Below are positions 52,337-60,451 of a stretch of 64,000 bases of DNA, piece by piece. Position numbers and translations under genes: made by a program. Every line of letters starts with the position of its first letter. Within the stretch, counting starts at the first letter, position 1. This DNA is from Nocardioides sp. W7. GTDB lineage: Bacteria > Actinomycetota > Actinomycetes > Propionibacteriales > Nocardioidaceae. The notes under the pieces are model-generated. The model was given only the letters and a program-made list of their open reading frames with translations. It ran no database searches and was not told where the DNA came from. Location of the stretch: assembly GCF_022919075.1 (NCBI RefSeq), contig NZ_CP095078.1, positions 1,860,001 through 1,924,000 of the forward strand, read 5' to 3'.

Positions 52337-53113
52337 ATGGACATCAAGGGAACCAGTGCCATCGTCACGGGCGGGGCGTCGGGCATCGGCGCCGCGGTCG
52401 CCCGCCAGCTCGCCGCGCGGGGCGCGATCGTCGTCGTCGCCGACCTGCAGGCCGACAAGGGCGAGGCGCTCGCCCAGGAGATCGGCGGCGTCTTCGCCCT
52501 GGTCGACGTGACGAACACCGAGCAGATCGGCGCGGCCGTGAAGGCGGCGGCCGAGATCGCGCCGCTACGCTCGGTGGTCAACTCCGCCGGCATCGGCTGG
52601 GCGCAGCGCACCATCGGCCGCGACGGCCAGCTGGAGTCGGCGCACGACCTCGCCGCGTTCACCAAGGTGATCGCGATCAACCTGATCGGCACCTTCGACA
52701 TGGTCCGCCAGGCCGCGACCGTGATGAGCACCCAGGAGCCGACCGAGTCCGGCGACCGCGGCGCGATCGTCAACCTGGCGAGCGTCGCGGCGTTCGACGG
52801 CCAGATCGGGCAGGCGTCGTACTCCGCCTCGAAGGGTGGTGTCGTCGGCATGACCCTGCCCGTCGCCCGCGACCTGTCGGCCGCCGCGATCCGCGTCAAC
52901 ACCGTCGCCCCGGGCCTGATCGAGACCCCGATCTACGGCGAGGGCCCCGAGTCGGAGGCGTTCAAGGCCAAGCTCGGTGAGAGCGTGCTCTTCCCGAAGC
53001 GGCTCGGCACCGCCGACGAGCTCGCCTCGATGGTGCTGGAGTGCCTGACCAACTCCTACATGAACGCCGAGACGATCCGCGTCGACGGCGGCATCCGGAT
53101 GCCGCCGAAGTAG
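52337..53113 (+). CDS. Short-chain dehydrogenase/reductase, 3-hydroxyacyl-CoA dehydrogenase type 2-like
   Basis: 258 aa from ATG 52337. Rossmann motif IVTGGASGIGAAVARQLAARGAIVVVADLQ, NSAG in VVNSAGIGWA, catalytic Ser in NLASVAAFDG and YSASK. The DGQIGQASYSASKGGVVGMTLPVARDLSAAAIRVNTVAPGLIETPIYG run resembles HSD17B10/FabG-like 3-hydroxyacyl-CoA dehydrogenases, so a beta-oxidation role is likely. Inserted between dapF and hflX. Confidence 0.88.
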   Translation: MDIKGTSAIVTGGASGIGAAVARQLAARGAIVVVADLQADKGEALAQEIGGVFALVDVTNTEQIGAAVKAAAEIAPLRSVVNSAGIGWAQRTIGRDGQLESAHDLAAFTKVIAINLIGTFDMVRQAATVMSTQEPTESGDRGAIVNLASVAAFDGQIGQASYSASKGGVVGMTLPVARDLSAAAIRVNTVAPGLIETPIYGEGPESEAFKAKLGESVLFPKRLGTADELASMVLECLTNSYMNAETIRVDGGIRMPPK

Positions 53114-53129
53114 TCGATCGTCGGGATAC

Positions 53130-53181
53130 TCCGTCACACCAGGGGGACTTTCGGCGGACTCGACCCCGCTGGTGTGACGGA
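53130..53181. repeat. Palindromic hairpin after the SDR gene
   Basis: TCCGTCACACCAG (53130-53142) pairs perfectly with CTGGTGTGACGGA (53169-53181) around a 26-nt loop with a further GGGG/CCCC pairing. Between convergent genes, so a terminator role is possible; resembles the other intergenic palindromes in size. Confidence 0.75.
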
Positions 53182-53190
53182 CTACCCCGG

Positions 53191-53214
53191 CGACCCGGCG
53201 ACCCGGCGACCCGG
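53191..53214. repeat. Tandem 8-bp repeat (three copies)
   Basis: CGACCCGG is repeated three times directly before the stop codon of the convergent DinB-like gene (53215), with a partial copy upstream. Likely a slippage-prone tract. Confidence 0.7.
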
Positions 53215-53763
53215 CTATCCGCGCCGGCCCATCTGCGCGAGCAGGCGGGTCTGGCGCGGCGCGTCGTCGGGGACGGGTACGGCGGGGGCGCAGACACCGT
53301 CGTCGTACAGGTGCTCGCCGAAGCCCGCGAGCGCGGTCTCGATCGTCTCCAGCTCGGCGTCGCTGAAGGTCGTGTCGCGGCCCAGCCCGCGGGCCAGGTC
53401 CCAGCGGTGCACGAGCAGGTCGAAGCCGTAGAACGTCGCGAGGGTGGCGGCGATCGTGGTGCGGCCGAAGTAGCCGTCGTACTCGCGGCTGACCAGGTCG
53501 TCGTCGGCGACGACCCGGCGTACGGCGTCCAGGTGGGTCCGCCACACCTCGGCCGGCTCGCCCGTGGGAGCCGGGCCGAGGTCGAGCTCGCGCTGGGCGA
53601 GGAAGGACCGCTGCGTCTCGACCACGTGGTCGAGCACGTCGCGGGCGCTCCACCCGGCGCAGGGGCTGGTGGCGTCCCAGGGGCCGCCGGCGTCGACGAC
53701 CTCGGTGAAGAGGGCCGCGTTGTCGAGGTACTGCTGGATCTGAGGGTGCGTGGTCGTGGTCAT
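53215..53763 (-). CDS. DinB-like / mycothiol-dependent maleylpyruvate isomerase-fold protein (TIGR03086-like)
   Basis: 182 aa from ATG 53763. Four-helix bundle with the pattern LDNAALFTEVVDAGG, WSARDVLDHVVETQRSFLAQRE (His ligand) and TFYGFDLLVHRWDLARGLG (His), typical of actinobacterial TIGR03086 proteins. Likely metal-binding, thiol-related enzyme of unknown substrate. Divergent from the AraC-type regulator across a palindrome. Confidence 0.85.
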   Translation of the reverse strand: MTTTTHPQIQQYLDNAALFTEVVDAGGPWDATSPCAGWSARDVLDHVVETQRSFLAQRELDLGPAPTGEPAEVWRTHLDAVRRVVADDDLVSREYDGYFGRTTIAATLATFYGFDLLVHRWDLARGLGRDTTFSDAELETIETALAGFGEHLYDDGVCAPAVPVPDDAPRQTRLLAQMGRRG

Positions 53764-53794
53764 GGGGTCCAGCGTCGTCGCGCGGTGTCGGTGG

Positions 53795-53806
53795 TTCTTG
53801 CAAGAA
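53795..53806. promoter_or_regulatory. Palindromic operator candidate in a divergent promoter
   Basis: TTCTTGCAAGAA is a perfect 12-bp palindrome, 8 bp before the AraC-type regulator start and 31 bp from the DinB-like gene start. It is the natural site for control of both genes. Confidence 0.55.
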
Positions 53807-53814
53807 TCCGACAT

Positions 53815-54660
53815 ATGCAGGAGCCACGCCGGATCGACCCGACCGAGCGTGCCCACCTGCTCGACGCCGAGGGCTACACCCCGCCCATCTTCCGGTTCGC
53901 GCCGAGCGTCGAGCTGGTCGACGTCGTGCGCCGCTACTGGATGCCGGTCTGGTCGCTGCCCGCGGGCCGGGTCAGCGAGCAGCGGGTCCTGCAGTACCCC
54001 GTCTGCCTGCTGGTCGTCTCCGCCGACTACGGCCTGCTCGTGGGGCCGCAGCGGGGGCTGTCGGTGCAGGCGCTGGCCGGCGACGGCTGGGCGCTCGGCA
54101 CGATGCTCCAGCCCGCGGCCGGTCGGGCGCTCGCCGGCGGGGCGGTGGACCGGCTCACCGACACGGCGGTCCCGCTGACCGAGGCGGGCGGCCTCGACGG
54201 CGCGGCGCTCGAGGCGGGCGTCCGGGAGGCCGTCGGCGACGACCCGCTCGATCCCGATCGGCAGCGGGCCGGGGTCCGCGTCGTCGAGGCGGCCCTAGCC
54301 GGGCTGCTGCCGGTCGACGAGGAGGGGCTGCTGGCCAACGCGGTCGTCGAGTACGTCGAGGGCGACCCGCGGGTCCAGCGGGTGAGCCAGGTGTGCGAGA
54401 AGTTCGCACTCACCGAGCGCACCCTGCAGCGGTTGACCCGCAGCCGGCTCGGGCTGACGCCGAAGTGGCTGGTCCAGCGGCGCCGGCTGCACGAGGCCGC
54501 CGAGCTGTTGCGGGCGGGGGAGGGGCCCGACCTCGCCCGGGTCGCGGTCGAGCTCGGCTACTCCGACCAGGCGCACTTCTCCCGCGACTTCCGCACCGCG
54601 ACCGGGCTCACGCCGGGGCGGTTCGCGGCGGAGCCCGGCCAGCGAGGCGAGCCTGACTAG
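53815..54660 (+). CDS. AraC-family transcriptional regulator
   Basis: 281 aa from ATG 53815. N-terminal ligand domain (FRFAPSVELVDVVRRYWMPVWSLPAGRVSEQRVLQYPVCLLVVSADYG) of the DUF6597 kind, C-terminal AraC HTH (RVSQVCEKFALTERTLQRLTRSRLGLTPKWLVQRRRLHEAAELL... DLARVAVELGYSDQAHFSRDFRTATGLTPGRF). Divergent from the DinB-like gene and convergent, with a 4-bp overlap, to the kinase gene. Confidence 0.9.
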   Translation: MQEPRRIDPTERAHLLDAEGYTPPIFRFAPSVELVDVVRRYWMPVWSLPAGRVSEQRVLQYPVCLLVVSADYGLLVGPQRGLSVQALAGDGWALGTMLQPAAGRALAGGAVDRLTDTAVPLTEAGGLDGAALEAGVREAVGDDPLDPDRQRAGVRVVEAALAGLLPVDEEGLLANAVVEYVEGDPRVQRVSQVCEKFALTERTLQRLTRSRLGLTPKWLVQRRRLHEAAELLRAGEGPDLARVAVELGYSDQAHFSRDFRTATGLTPGRFAAEPGQRGEPD

Positions 54661-55235
54661 GACCCAGGAGTCCAGCCGGAGAGATCCACCACCGAATCGG
54701 CCCGCGACGCGGCCGCGTCGACCAGGCGCGCATTCGCCTCGTCCACCCGCCTCACCCAGGCCCGCGCCTCGGCGGGCGACTTGCCGAAGCGCACGTGCCG
54801 GGCGACGAGCCGCTCGACCCGGATCGAGGCATCCACCTGCAGGTGCCACACCACCTCGATCTCCGCGCGCACCGCGAGCCACCGCGGCTGGTCGAGCAGC
54901 AGGTAGTTCCCCTCGGTGACCACGGTGCCGACCGGAGGCACCCGCAGCGCTCCGGCCAGCGGCTGCTCGAGGCCCCGCTCGAACACCGGCGCGACCACCT
55001 CGGGCTCCCCGGACCGCACCCGCCGCAGCAGCGCGGCGTACCCCTCGGCGTCGAACGTCTCCGGCGCGCCCTTGCGCTCGAGCAGGCCGCGCCGGACCAG
55101 CTCGACGTCGGCGTAGTGGAAGCCGTCCATCGGCACCACCGGCAGCTCGAGTGCCGTGGCGAGGGTCGACTTGCCGACCCCGGGAGCACCGGTGAGGCCG
55201 AGCAGTCGGATCCCGGCGGGGAGGGGAGGGAGCAC
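54657..55235 (-). CDS. P-loop kinase, uridine kinase-like (fructokinase/pantothenate kinase-like)
   Basis: 192 aa. Walker A GAPGVGKSTLA (residues 16-26), MDGFHYAD (substrate-binding Asp-Gly-Phe-His), VVTEGNYLLLDQPRW and a lid RHVRFGKSPAEARAWVRRVDEANARLV. Same pattern as nucleoside/panthothenate-kinase-like YggC/FrcK proteins. Phosphate acceptor unknown. Confidence 0.85.
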   Translation of the reverse strand: MLPPLPAGIRLLGLTGAPGVGKSTLATALELPVVPMDGFHYADVELVRRGLLERKGAPETFDAEGYAALLRRVRSGEPEVVAPVFERGLEQPLAGALRVPPVGTVVTEGNYLLLDQPRWLAVRAEIEVVWHLQVDASIRVERLVARHVRFGKSPAEARAWVRRVDEANARLVDAAASRADSVVDLSGWTPGS

Positions 55236-55290
55236 GGGATTAGTTAACCGTTCGCGCGGGTTGAGGTAGGGGACCTACTCTGGAAGGCGT

Positions 55291-56784
55291 ATGACGAACG
55301 CATCTGACTTCAACCTTGACCACGAGCTCGACTCGACCTCCGACTGGGAGGACGACGACGTCGAGTCGGGGTACGACGAGCCCGACCTGAGCGCGCCCGA
55401 CCCCGAGGACGAACCCACCGTGGGGGCGATGGAGCTCGCCGAGCGCCACCAGCTCCGGCGGGTCGCGAGCCTGAGCACCGAGCTCGAGGACATCAGCGAG
55501 GTCGAGTACCGCCAGCTCCGGCTCGAGCGCGTCGTCCTGGTCGGGGTCTGGACCGAGGGCACGACCGAGGACGCCGAGAACTCCATGGCCGAGCTGGCCC
55601 TGCTCGCCGAGACCGCCGGCTCCGAGGTGCTCGAGGCGATCTACCAGCGCCGCCAGACTCCCGATCCCGCGACGTACGTCGGCCGCGGCAAGGTCGACGG
55701 CATCGCCGAGATCGTGCAGGCGACCGGCGCCGACACCGTCATCTGCGACGGCGAGCTCGCGCCCAGCCAGCTGCGCAACCTCGAGGACAAGCTGAAGGTC
55801 AAGGTCGTCGACCGGACCGCGCTGATCCTCGACATCTTCGCCCAGCACGCCCGCTCCGGTGAGGCGCAGGCCCAGACCGAGCTGGCCCAGCTCAACTACA
55901 TGAAGCAGCGGCTGCGCGGCTGGGGCGGCAACCTGTCCCGCCAGGCCGGTGGCCGGGTCGCCGGCGGTGCCGGCATCGGCGGTCGCGGTCCCGGTGAGAC
56001 CAAGATCGAGACCGACCGCCGCCGGATCAACACCAAGATCGCCAAGCTCCGCCGCGAGCTGAAGGAGATGAAGGGCACCCGCGAGACCAAGCGGCAGGAG
56101 CGCAGGCGCCACCAGATCCCCGCCGTCGCCATCGCGGGCTACACCAACGCGGGCAAGTCCTCGCTGCTCAACCGGCTCACCGGCGCCGGCGTCCTGGTCG
56201 AGGACTCGCTGTTCGCGACGCTCGACCCGACCACGCGTCGTACCACCACCGCCGACGGCCGCGTCTACACGATGAGCGACACCGTCGGCTTCGTCCGGCA
56301 CCTGCCCCACCAGCTGGTGGAGGCGTTCCGGAGCACGCTGGAGGAGGTCGCCGACGCCGACCTGATCCTGCACGTGGTCGACGGCTCGCACCCCGACCCC
56401 GAGGGCCAGATCACGGCGGTGCGTGAGGTGTTCGCCGAGATCGACGCGAGCGGCGTGCCGGAGATCATCGTGATCAACAAGGCCGACGCCGCCGACCCGC
56501 TGGTGCTCGCCCGGATCCGCCAGCGCGAGCCGCACAGCATCGTGGTCTCGGCCAAGACGGGCGAGGGCATCGCCGAGGCGATCGCGCTGGTCGAGGGCGA
56601 GCTGCCCCGGCCGTCGGTGGAGTTCGACGCGCTGGTGCCGTACGCCCGCGGCGACCTCGTCAACAAGATCCACCAGCAGGGCGAGATCGGCAGCCTGGAG
56701 CACACCGCCGACGGCACCCGGGTCACCGGTCGCGCCAGCGAGGCGCTCGCCGGCGAGCTCGCGGACTTCCTCGTCACCGGCTGA
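55291..56784 (+). CDS. hflX: GTPase HflX
   Basis: 497 aa from ATG 55291 with GGAAGG 6 bp upstream. The N-terminal acidic extension (DFNLDHELDSTSDWEDDDVES) is typical of actinobacterial HflX. HflX domain: VLVGVWTEGTTEDAENSMAELALLAETAGSEVL, then GRGPGETKIETDRRRI, and the G domain: AIAGYTNAGKSSLLNRLTGAGVLVEDSLFATLDPTTRR (G1/G2), DTVGFV (G3), NKAD (G4). Splits stalled ribosomes under stress. Ends the miaB-miaA-dapF-hflX series. Confidence 0.96.
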   Translation: MTNASDFNLDHELDSTSDWEDDDVESGYDEPDLSAPDPEDEPTVGAMELAERHQLRRVASLSTELEDISEVEYRQLRLERVVLVGVWTEGTTEDAENSMAELALLAETAGSEVLEAIYQRRQTPDPATYVGRGKVDGIAEIVQATGADTVICDGELAPSQLRNLEDKLKVKVVDRTALILDIFAQHARSGEAQAQTELAQLNYMKQRLRGWGGNLSRQAGGRVAGGAGIGGRGPGETKIETDRRRINTKIAKLRRELKEMKGTRETKRQERRRHQIPAVAIAGYTNAGKSSLLNRLTGAGVLVEDSLFATLDPTTRRTTTADGRVYTMSDTVGFVRHLPHQLVEAFRSTLEEVADADLILHVVDGSHPDPEGQITAVREVFAEIDASGVPEIIVINKADAADPLVLARIRQREPHSIVVSAKTGEGIAEAIALVEGELPRPSVEFDALVPYARGDLVNKIHQQGEIGSLEHTADGTRVTGRASEALAGELADFLVTG

Positions 56785-56855
56785 GCACCGCGTAGCCCCC
56801 GGGTAGCCCACCTGGGCCATACCGGTCCTGGGGCCGCCGGCAGCAGAATTGCGGG

Positions 56856-57563
56856 GTGGTCCTCCGGGGGGTTGCGGGATCGACCCGCGCGCGCGTGCTG
56901 GTGCTGGTCGTCGCCCTGATGGCGACCCTCGCCGTCGGGTCGGTCACGGCCCGTGCCGGTGCCGACGACACCCGGTGCGACCGGTTCGCGGACCAGTCGG
57001 CCGCCCGTGCGGCGGAGGTGACCGGCTCGGGCGTCGACGTGCTGGTCGTCGGCGACTCCTACGCCGCCGGCCTCGGCCTGGACCGGCCCGCCGACTCCTG
57101 GCCGAGCCGGCTGTCCGGTCGGGTGCACGTCGCCGGGTTCTCCGGCTCCGGCTTCAGCCGGACCGCGAGCCCGTGCGGCGCCGTCTCCTTCGCGACCCGC
57201 ACCCCGGAGGCGGTACGCCGCTCCGGCGCCCGGCTCGTCGTGGTCGAGGGCGGCCTCAACGACTGGGACCAGACCCCGGCCGCGATCACCCTCGGCTTCG
57301 AGCGGCTGGTCCGCGCCGTCGGGGACCGCGAGCTGGTCGTCGTCGGACCGGCCCCGGCCCCCTCACGGGCCCGGCGGGTGCCGGCGCTCGACGCACTGCT
57401 GGCCCGGCTGAGCGCCGCGCACGGCGCGACGTACATCTCCACCGCGGGGCTGGAGCTGTCCTACCTCGACGACCGGCTGCACCTCACCGAAGCCGGCCAC
57501 CGCGAGCTCGGCGACCACGTCGCCGACGAGCTGGCCGAGCGGATCGGGGCACTCCTCCCGTAA
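56856..57563 (+). CDS. Secreted SGNH-family lipase/esterase
   Basis: 235 aa from GTG 56856; AGAATT just upstream suggests a leaderless transcript. Signal peptide (VLVLVVALMATLAVGSVTARAGA), then SGNH blocks: VVGDSYAAGLGL (Ser nucleophile), VEGGLNDWD (Gly/Asn) and DRLHLTEAGHRELGDHV (Asp/His). Acts on an ester or acetyl group outside the cell. Confidence 0.9.
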   Translation: MVLRGVAGSTRARVLVLVVALMATLAVGSVTARAGADDTRCDRFADQSAARAAEVTGSGVDVLVVGDSYAAGLGLDRPADSWPSRLSGRVHVAGFSGSGFSRTASPCGAVSFATRTPEAVRRSGARLVVVEGGLNDWDQTPAAITLGFERLVRAVGDRELVVVGPAPAPSRARRVPALDALLARLSAAHGATYISTAGLELSYLDDRLHLTEAGHRELGDHVADELAERIGALLP

Positions 57564-57583
57564 CGCCGTGCGAGGATCTGCGC

Positions 57584-58786
57584 GTGCGTCATTCGTTGGC
57601 GGGTCGGGCGGAGAGCGCCATCCAGGCCCGGTTGCTGACCCGGCTCCGGGACGAGGGCCCGCTGTCGAAGGCGCAGCTCGCCGACCGGCTGCAGGTGTCC
57701 CGGACCACCGTGGCCGCCGAGGTCGCCCGGCTGCTCGAGCTCGGCCTGGCCCAGGAGGCGGGGCCGGCGGCCTCGCGGGGCGGCCGGCGCTCGACGATGG
57801 TGGACCTGGCCGAGGACATCCACTTCGTCGGCATCGCCATCGGGGCGACCGGCATGACGGTGGGCGTCACCGACGGCCGGCTCACCACCCTGGCCACCCG
57901 GCAGCTGGGCTGCGACATCCGCCAGGGTCCCGAGGAGGTCCTCGGGATCGCGCTGGCCGGGGTCCGAGAGGTGCTCGACGAGCTCGGTGTGGAGCGACCC
58001 GCGGGCGCGGGGATCGGCGTACCCGGTCCGGTGGACTTCGACCGCGGTCAGCCGGTGACGCCGCCGATCATGCCCGGCTGGGACGGCTACCCGGTGCGCG
58101 ACGCCGTCTCGCGCGAGCTCGGCTGCCCGGCCCTGCTCGACAACGACGTGAACCTGCTCGCGATCGGTGAGCAGCACGCCGGGGTGGCGCGCAGCGCGCG
58201 GGACTTCCTGTTCGTCAAGATCGGCACCGGCATCGGCTGCGGCATCGTGATCGACGGCGAGCTCTACCGCGGCGTCGACGGCTGCGCGGGCGACATCGGG
58301 CACATCCGGGTCGCCGACGACGGCCCGACCTGCGCCTGCGGCAACATCGGCTGCCTGGAGGCGTACGCCGGTGGCGCGGCACTGGCCCGCGACGCGACGG
58401 TGGTCGCCCGCGCCGGTCGATCGGTCTTCCTGGCCGAGGCGCTGGCGGCCAGCGGCGCCCTGACCGCGGCCGACGTGGGCCTGGCCGTGCAGCGGGGCGA
58501 CGCGCCCGCCGTGCAGCTGATCCGGGAGAGCGGTCGCCGGGTGGGCCAGGTCCTCGCGACCCTGGTGTCGTTCTTCAACCCCGAGATGATCGTCATCGGC
58601 GGCGGGGTGACCGGGCTGGGGCACCCGTTCCTCGCGGAGATCCGCGGGGTCACCTACGGGCGGTCCCTCTCGCTCGCCACGGGCAGCCTGCCCATCGTGC
58701 TCAGCGAGATGGGCGACGAGGGCGGCGTCGTCGGTGCGGCCCGGCTGATCAGCGACTCGGTCTACGCCCCGGAGTCGCTCGCCTGA
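57584..58786 (+). CDS. ROK-family transcriptional repressor
   Basis: 400 aa from GTG 57584. N-terminal winged HTH (LLTRLRDEGPLSKAQLADRLQVSRTTVAAEVARLLELGLAQEAG), then the ROK sugar-kinase-like fold: GVPGPVDFDRGQPVTPPIMPGWDGYPVRDAVSRELGCPALLDNDVNLLAIGE, and the zinc motif CACGNIGCLEAYAGG. It lies directly upstream of, and in the same direction as, the sugar ABC operon, so it probably senses the imported sugar and represses that operon. Confidence 0.92.
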   Translation: MRHSLAGRAESAIQARLLTRLRDEGPLSKAQLADRLQVSRTTVAAEVARLLELGLAQEAGPAASRGGRRSTMVDLAEDIHFVGIAIGATGMTVGVTDGRLTTLATRQLGCDIRQGPEEVLGIALAGVREVLDELGVERPAGAGIGVPGPVDFDRGQPVTPPIMPGWDGYPVRDAVSRELGCPALLDNDVNLLAIGEQHAGVARSARDFLFVKIGTGIGCGIVIDGELYRGVDGCAGDIGHIRVADDGPTCACGNIGCLEAYAGGAALARDATVVARAGRSVFLAEALAASGALTAADVGLAVQRGDAPAVQLIRESGRRVGQVLATLVSFFNPEMIVIGGGVTGLGHPFLAEIRGVTYGRSLSLATGSLPIVLSEMGDEGGVVGAARLISDSVYAPESLA

Positions 58787-58811
58787 GACTCTCCGACTTT
58801 GTCCAGTCGAC

Positions 58812-58846
58812 TGCAAAAGTTTGCACACGAATTTGCGAACTTTCGC
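58812..58846. promoter_or_regulatory. Two tandem operator palindromes, ROK-type
   Basis: TGCAAA-AG-TTTGCA (58812-58825) and GCGAA-CT-TTCGC (58835-58846) are perfect palindromes, 22 bp centre to centre, about two helical turns. They lie between the ROK gene and the sugar operon, upstream of the -35 candidate. Confidence 0.7.
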
Positions 58847-58855
58847 CATCACCTC

Positions 58856-58885
58856 TTGATCTAACGTCGCTCGTCGGCCTACCTT
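58856..58885 (+). promoter_or_regulatory. Promoter candidate of the sugar operon
   Basis: TTGATC (58856-58861) and TACCTT (58880-58885) with an 18-bp spacer, about 55 bp before the ABC ATPase start. Confidence 0.5.
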
Positions 58886-58892
58886 GACGCCC

Positions 58893-58914
58893 ACGAGTGA
58901 CGGACGTCACTCGT
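58893..58914. promoter_or_regulatory. 22-bp perfect palindrome in the sugar-operon leader
   Basis: ACGAGTGACG-GA-CGTCACTCGT (10-2-10) overlaps the expected transcription start. It is unlike the two upstream ROK-type sites, so a second regulator is likely. It could also form an RNA hairpin ahead of the ribosome site. Confidence 0.75.
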
Positions 58915-58939
58915 CCGGCACGGTGTGGACGAGGTGCAC

Positions 58940-60451
58940 ATGACCGATCGCCCGCTGCTCCAGATGAGCGGCATCGTCAAGGAGTTCCCGGGCGTCCGGG
59001 CCCTCGGCGGCGTCGATCTGGACGTCCGGGCGGGCGAGGTGCACTGCCTCCTGGGCCAGAACGGCGCCGGCAAGTCAACGCTGATCAAGGTGCTGGCCGC
59101 GGCGTACCAGCCGGACGAGGGCACCATCACCTGGGACGGCGAGGAGGTCTCGCTGGGGTCCCCGATGGCGGCGATCCGGGTCGGCATCTCCACGATCTAC
59201 CAGGAGCTCGACCTGGTCCCCGATCTCAGTGTCGCGGAGAACATCTTCCTCGGTCACGAGCTCTCGCGCGGCGGCCTGACGCAGCGCGCCCGCACCAACA
59301 CCGTCGTCCGCGAGCTGCTCGCCCGGCTCGGCCACAGCGAGATCTCGCCGACCCGCTCGGTCGGCAGCCTCTCGCCGGCGAGCCAGCAGATCGTCAGCAT
59401 GGCCCGCGCGCTCTCCCACGACACCCGGCTGCTGGTCCTCGACGAGCCGTCGGCCGTGCTCGACCAGGGCGAGGTCGACAATCTCTTCCGGGTGATCCGC
59501 GGGCTCACCGCCGAGGGCGTCGCGATCGTCTACATCTCCCACCGACTGGAGGAGATCCGGGCGATCGGCGACCGGATCACCGTGCTGAAGGACGGCATCA
59601 CGGTCGGCACCGGGCTCTGGGTCGAGGAGACCCCGACCAGCCGGCTGATCCAGCTGATGACCGGTCGCTCGATCGAGTACGTCTTCCCGCCCCGTCCCGA
59701 GACGCCGCGTGATCGCGGCGAGCCGGTGCTGGAGGTCCGGGGTCTGGCCCACGACCGGGTCTTCCGAGGCGTCGACCTGACCGTGCACAGCGGTGAGATC
59801 GTCGGCCTGGCCGGACTCGTCGGCGCGGGCCGCTCCGAGATCCTCGAGACGCTGTACGGCGCCCGTCGGGCCTCGGCCGGCACGGTGAGCGTGGACGGCA
59901 AGCGGCTGCGTCGCGGCTCGGTCGAGTCCGCGGTCCGGGCCGGGGTCGGCCTGGCCCCCGAGGAGCGCAAGAGCCAGGGCCTGCTGCTCGACCAGGCCGT
60001 GTACCGCAACATCACGCTCTCCTCGCTGAACCGGTTCGCCCGGGCCGGCTTCCTCCGCTCCGCAGCCGAGCGGAAGCGCTCCGAGGAGCTGACCCGCTCC
60101 CTCGACGTACGCCCCGCCGGCGTGGAGCGAGCCGTGCGAACCCTGTCCGGCGGCAACCAGCAGAAGGTGGTGCTCGCGCGGTGGCTGCTGCGCGAGTGCC
60201 GGGTGCTGCTGCTCGACGAGCCCACCCGCGGTGTCGACGTGGGGGCGCGCAGCGAGATCTACCAGCTGGTCCGGCGGCTCGCGGACTCCGGCGTCGCGGT
60301 CGTCGTGGTCTCCAGCGAGGTCGAGGAGGTGCTCGGCCTCGCCGACCGGGTGCTGGTGGTCCGCGAGGGCGTGGTCGTGCACGAGTCCCCGGCCGAGGAG
60401 ATCGACGAGTCCCGGGTCCTGGACCTGGTCATGGAAGGGAAGGTCGCATGA
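58940..60451 (+). CDS. Ribose-type sugar ABC transporter, double ATP-binding protein
   Basis: 503 aa from ATG 58940 (GAGGTG 3 bp before; a GTG at 58925 adds five residues). Two fused ABC domains as in RbsA/MglA/XylG: first Walker A GQNGAGKST, with degenerate signature LSPASQQIVSMARAL and Walker B LLVLDEPSAVLDQ; second domain with a degenerate Walker A GLVGAGRSE, a good signature LSGGNQQKVVLARWL and LLLDEPTRGVDVGA. Energises import of a sugar or cyclitol. Overlaps the permease gene by 4 bp. Confidence 0.93.
   Translation: MTDRPLLQMSGIVKEFPGVRALGGVDLDVRAGEVHCLLGQNGAGKSTLIKVLAAAYQPDEGTITWDGEEVSLGSPMAAIRVGISTIYQELDLVPDLSVAENIFLGHELSRGGLTQRARTNTVVRELLARLGHSEISPTRSVGSLSPASQQIVSMARALSHDTRLLVLDEPSAVLDQGEVDNLFRVIRGLTAEGVAIVYISHRLEEIRAIGDRITVLKDGITVGTGLWVEETPTSRLIQLMTGRSIEYVFPPRPETPRDRGEPVLEVRGLAHDRVFRGVDLTVHSGEIVGLAGLVGAGRSEILETLYGARRASAGTVSVDGKRLRRGSVESAVRAGVGLAPEERKSQGLLLDQAVYRNITLSSLNRFARAGFLRSAAERKRSEELTRSLDVRPAGVERAVRTLSGGNQQKVVLARWLLRECRVLLLDEPTRGVDVGARSEIYQLVRRLADSGVAVVVVSSEVEEVLGLADRVLVVREGVVVHESPAEEIDESRVLDLVMEGKVA

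Noticed and set aside
53187..53214. CRISPR-like repeats
   Set aside because: An 8-bp tandem without spacers; it is slippage-type repetition.
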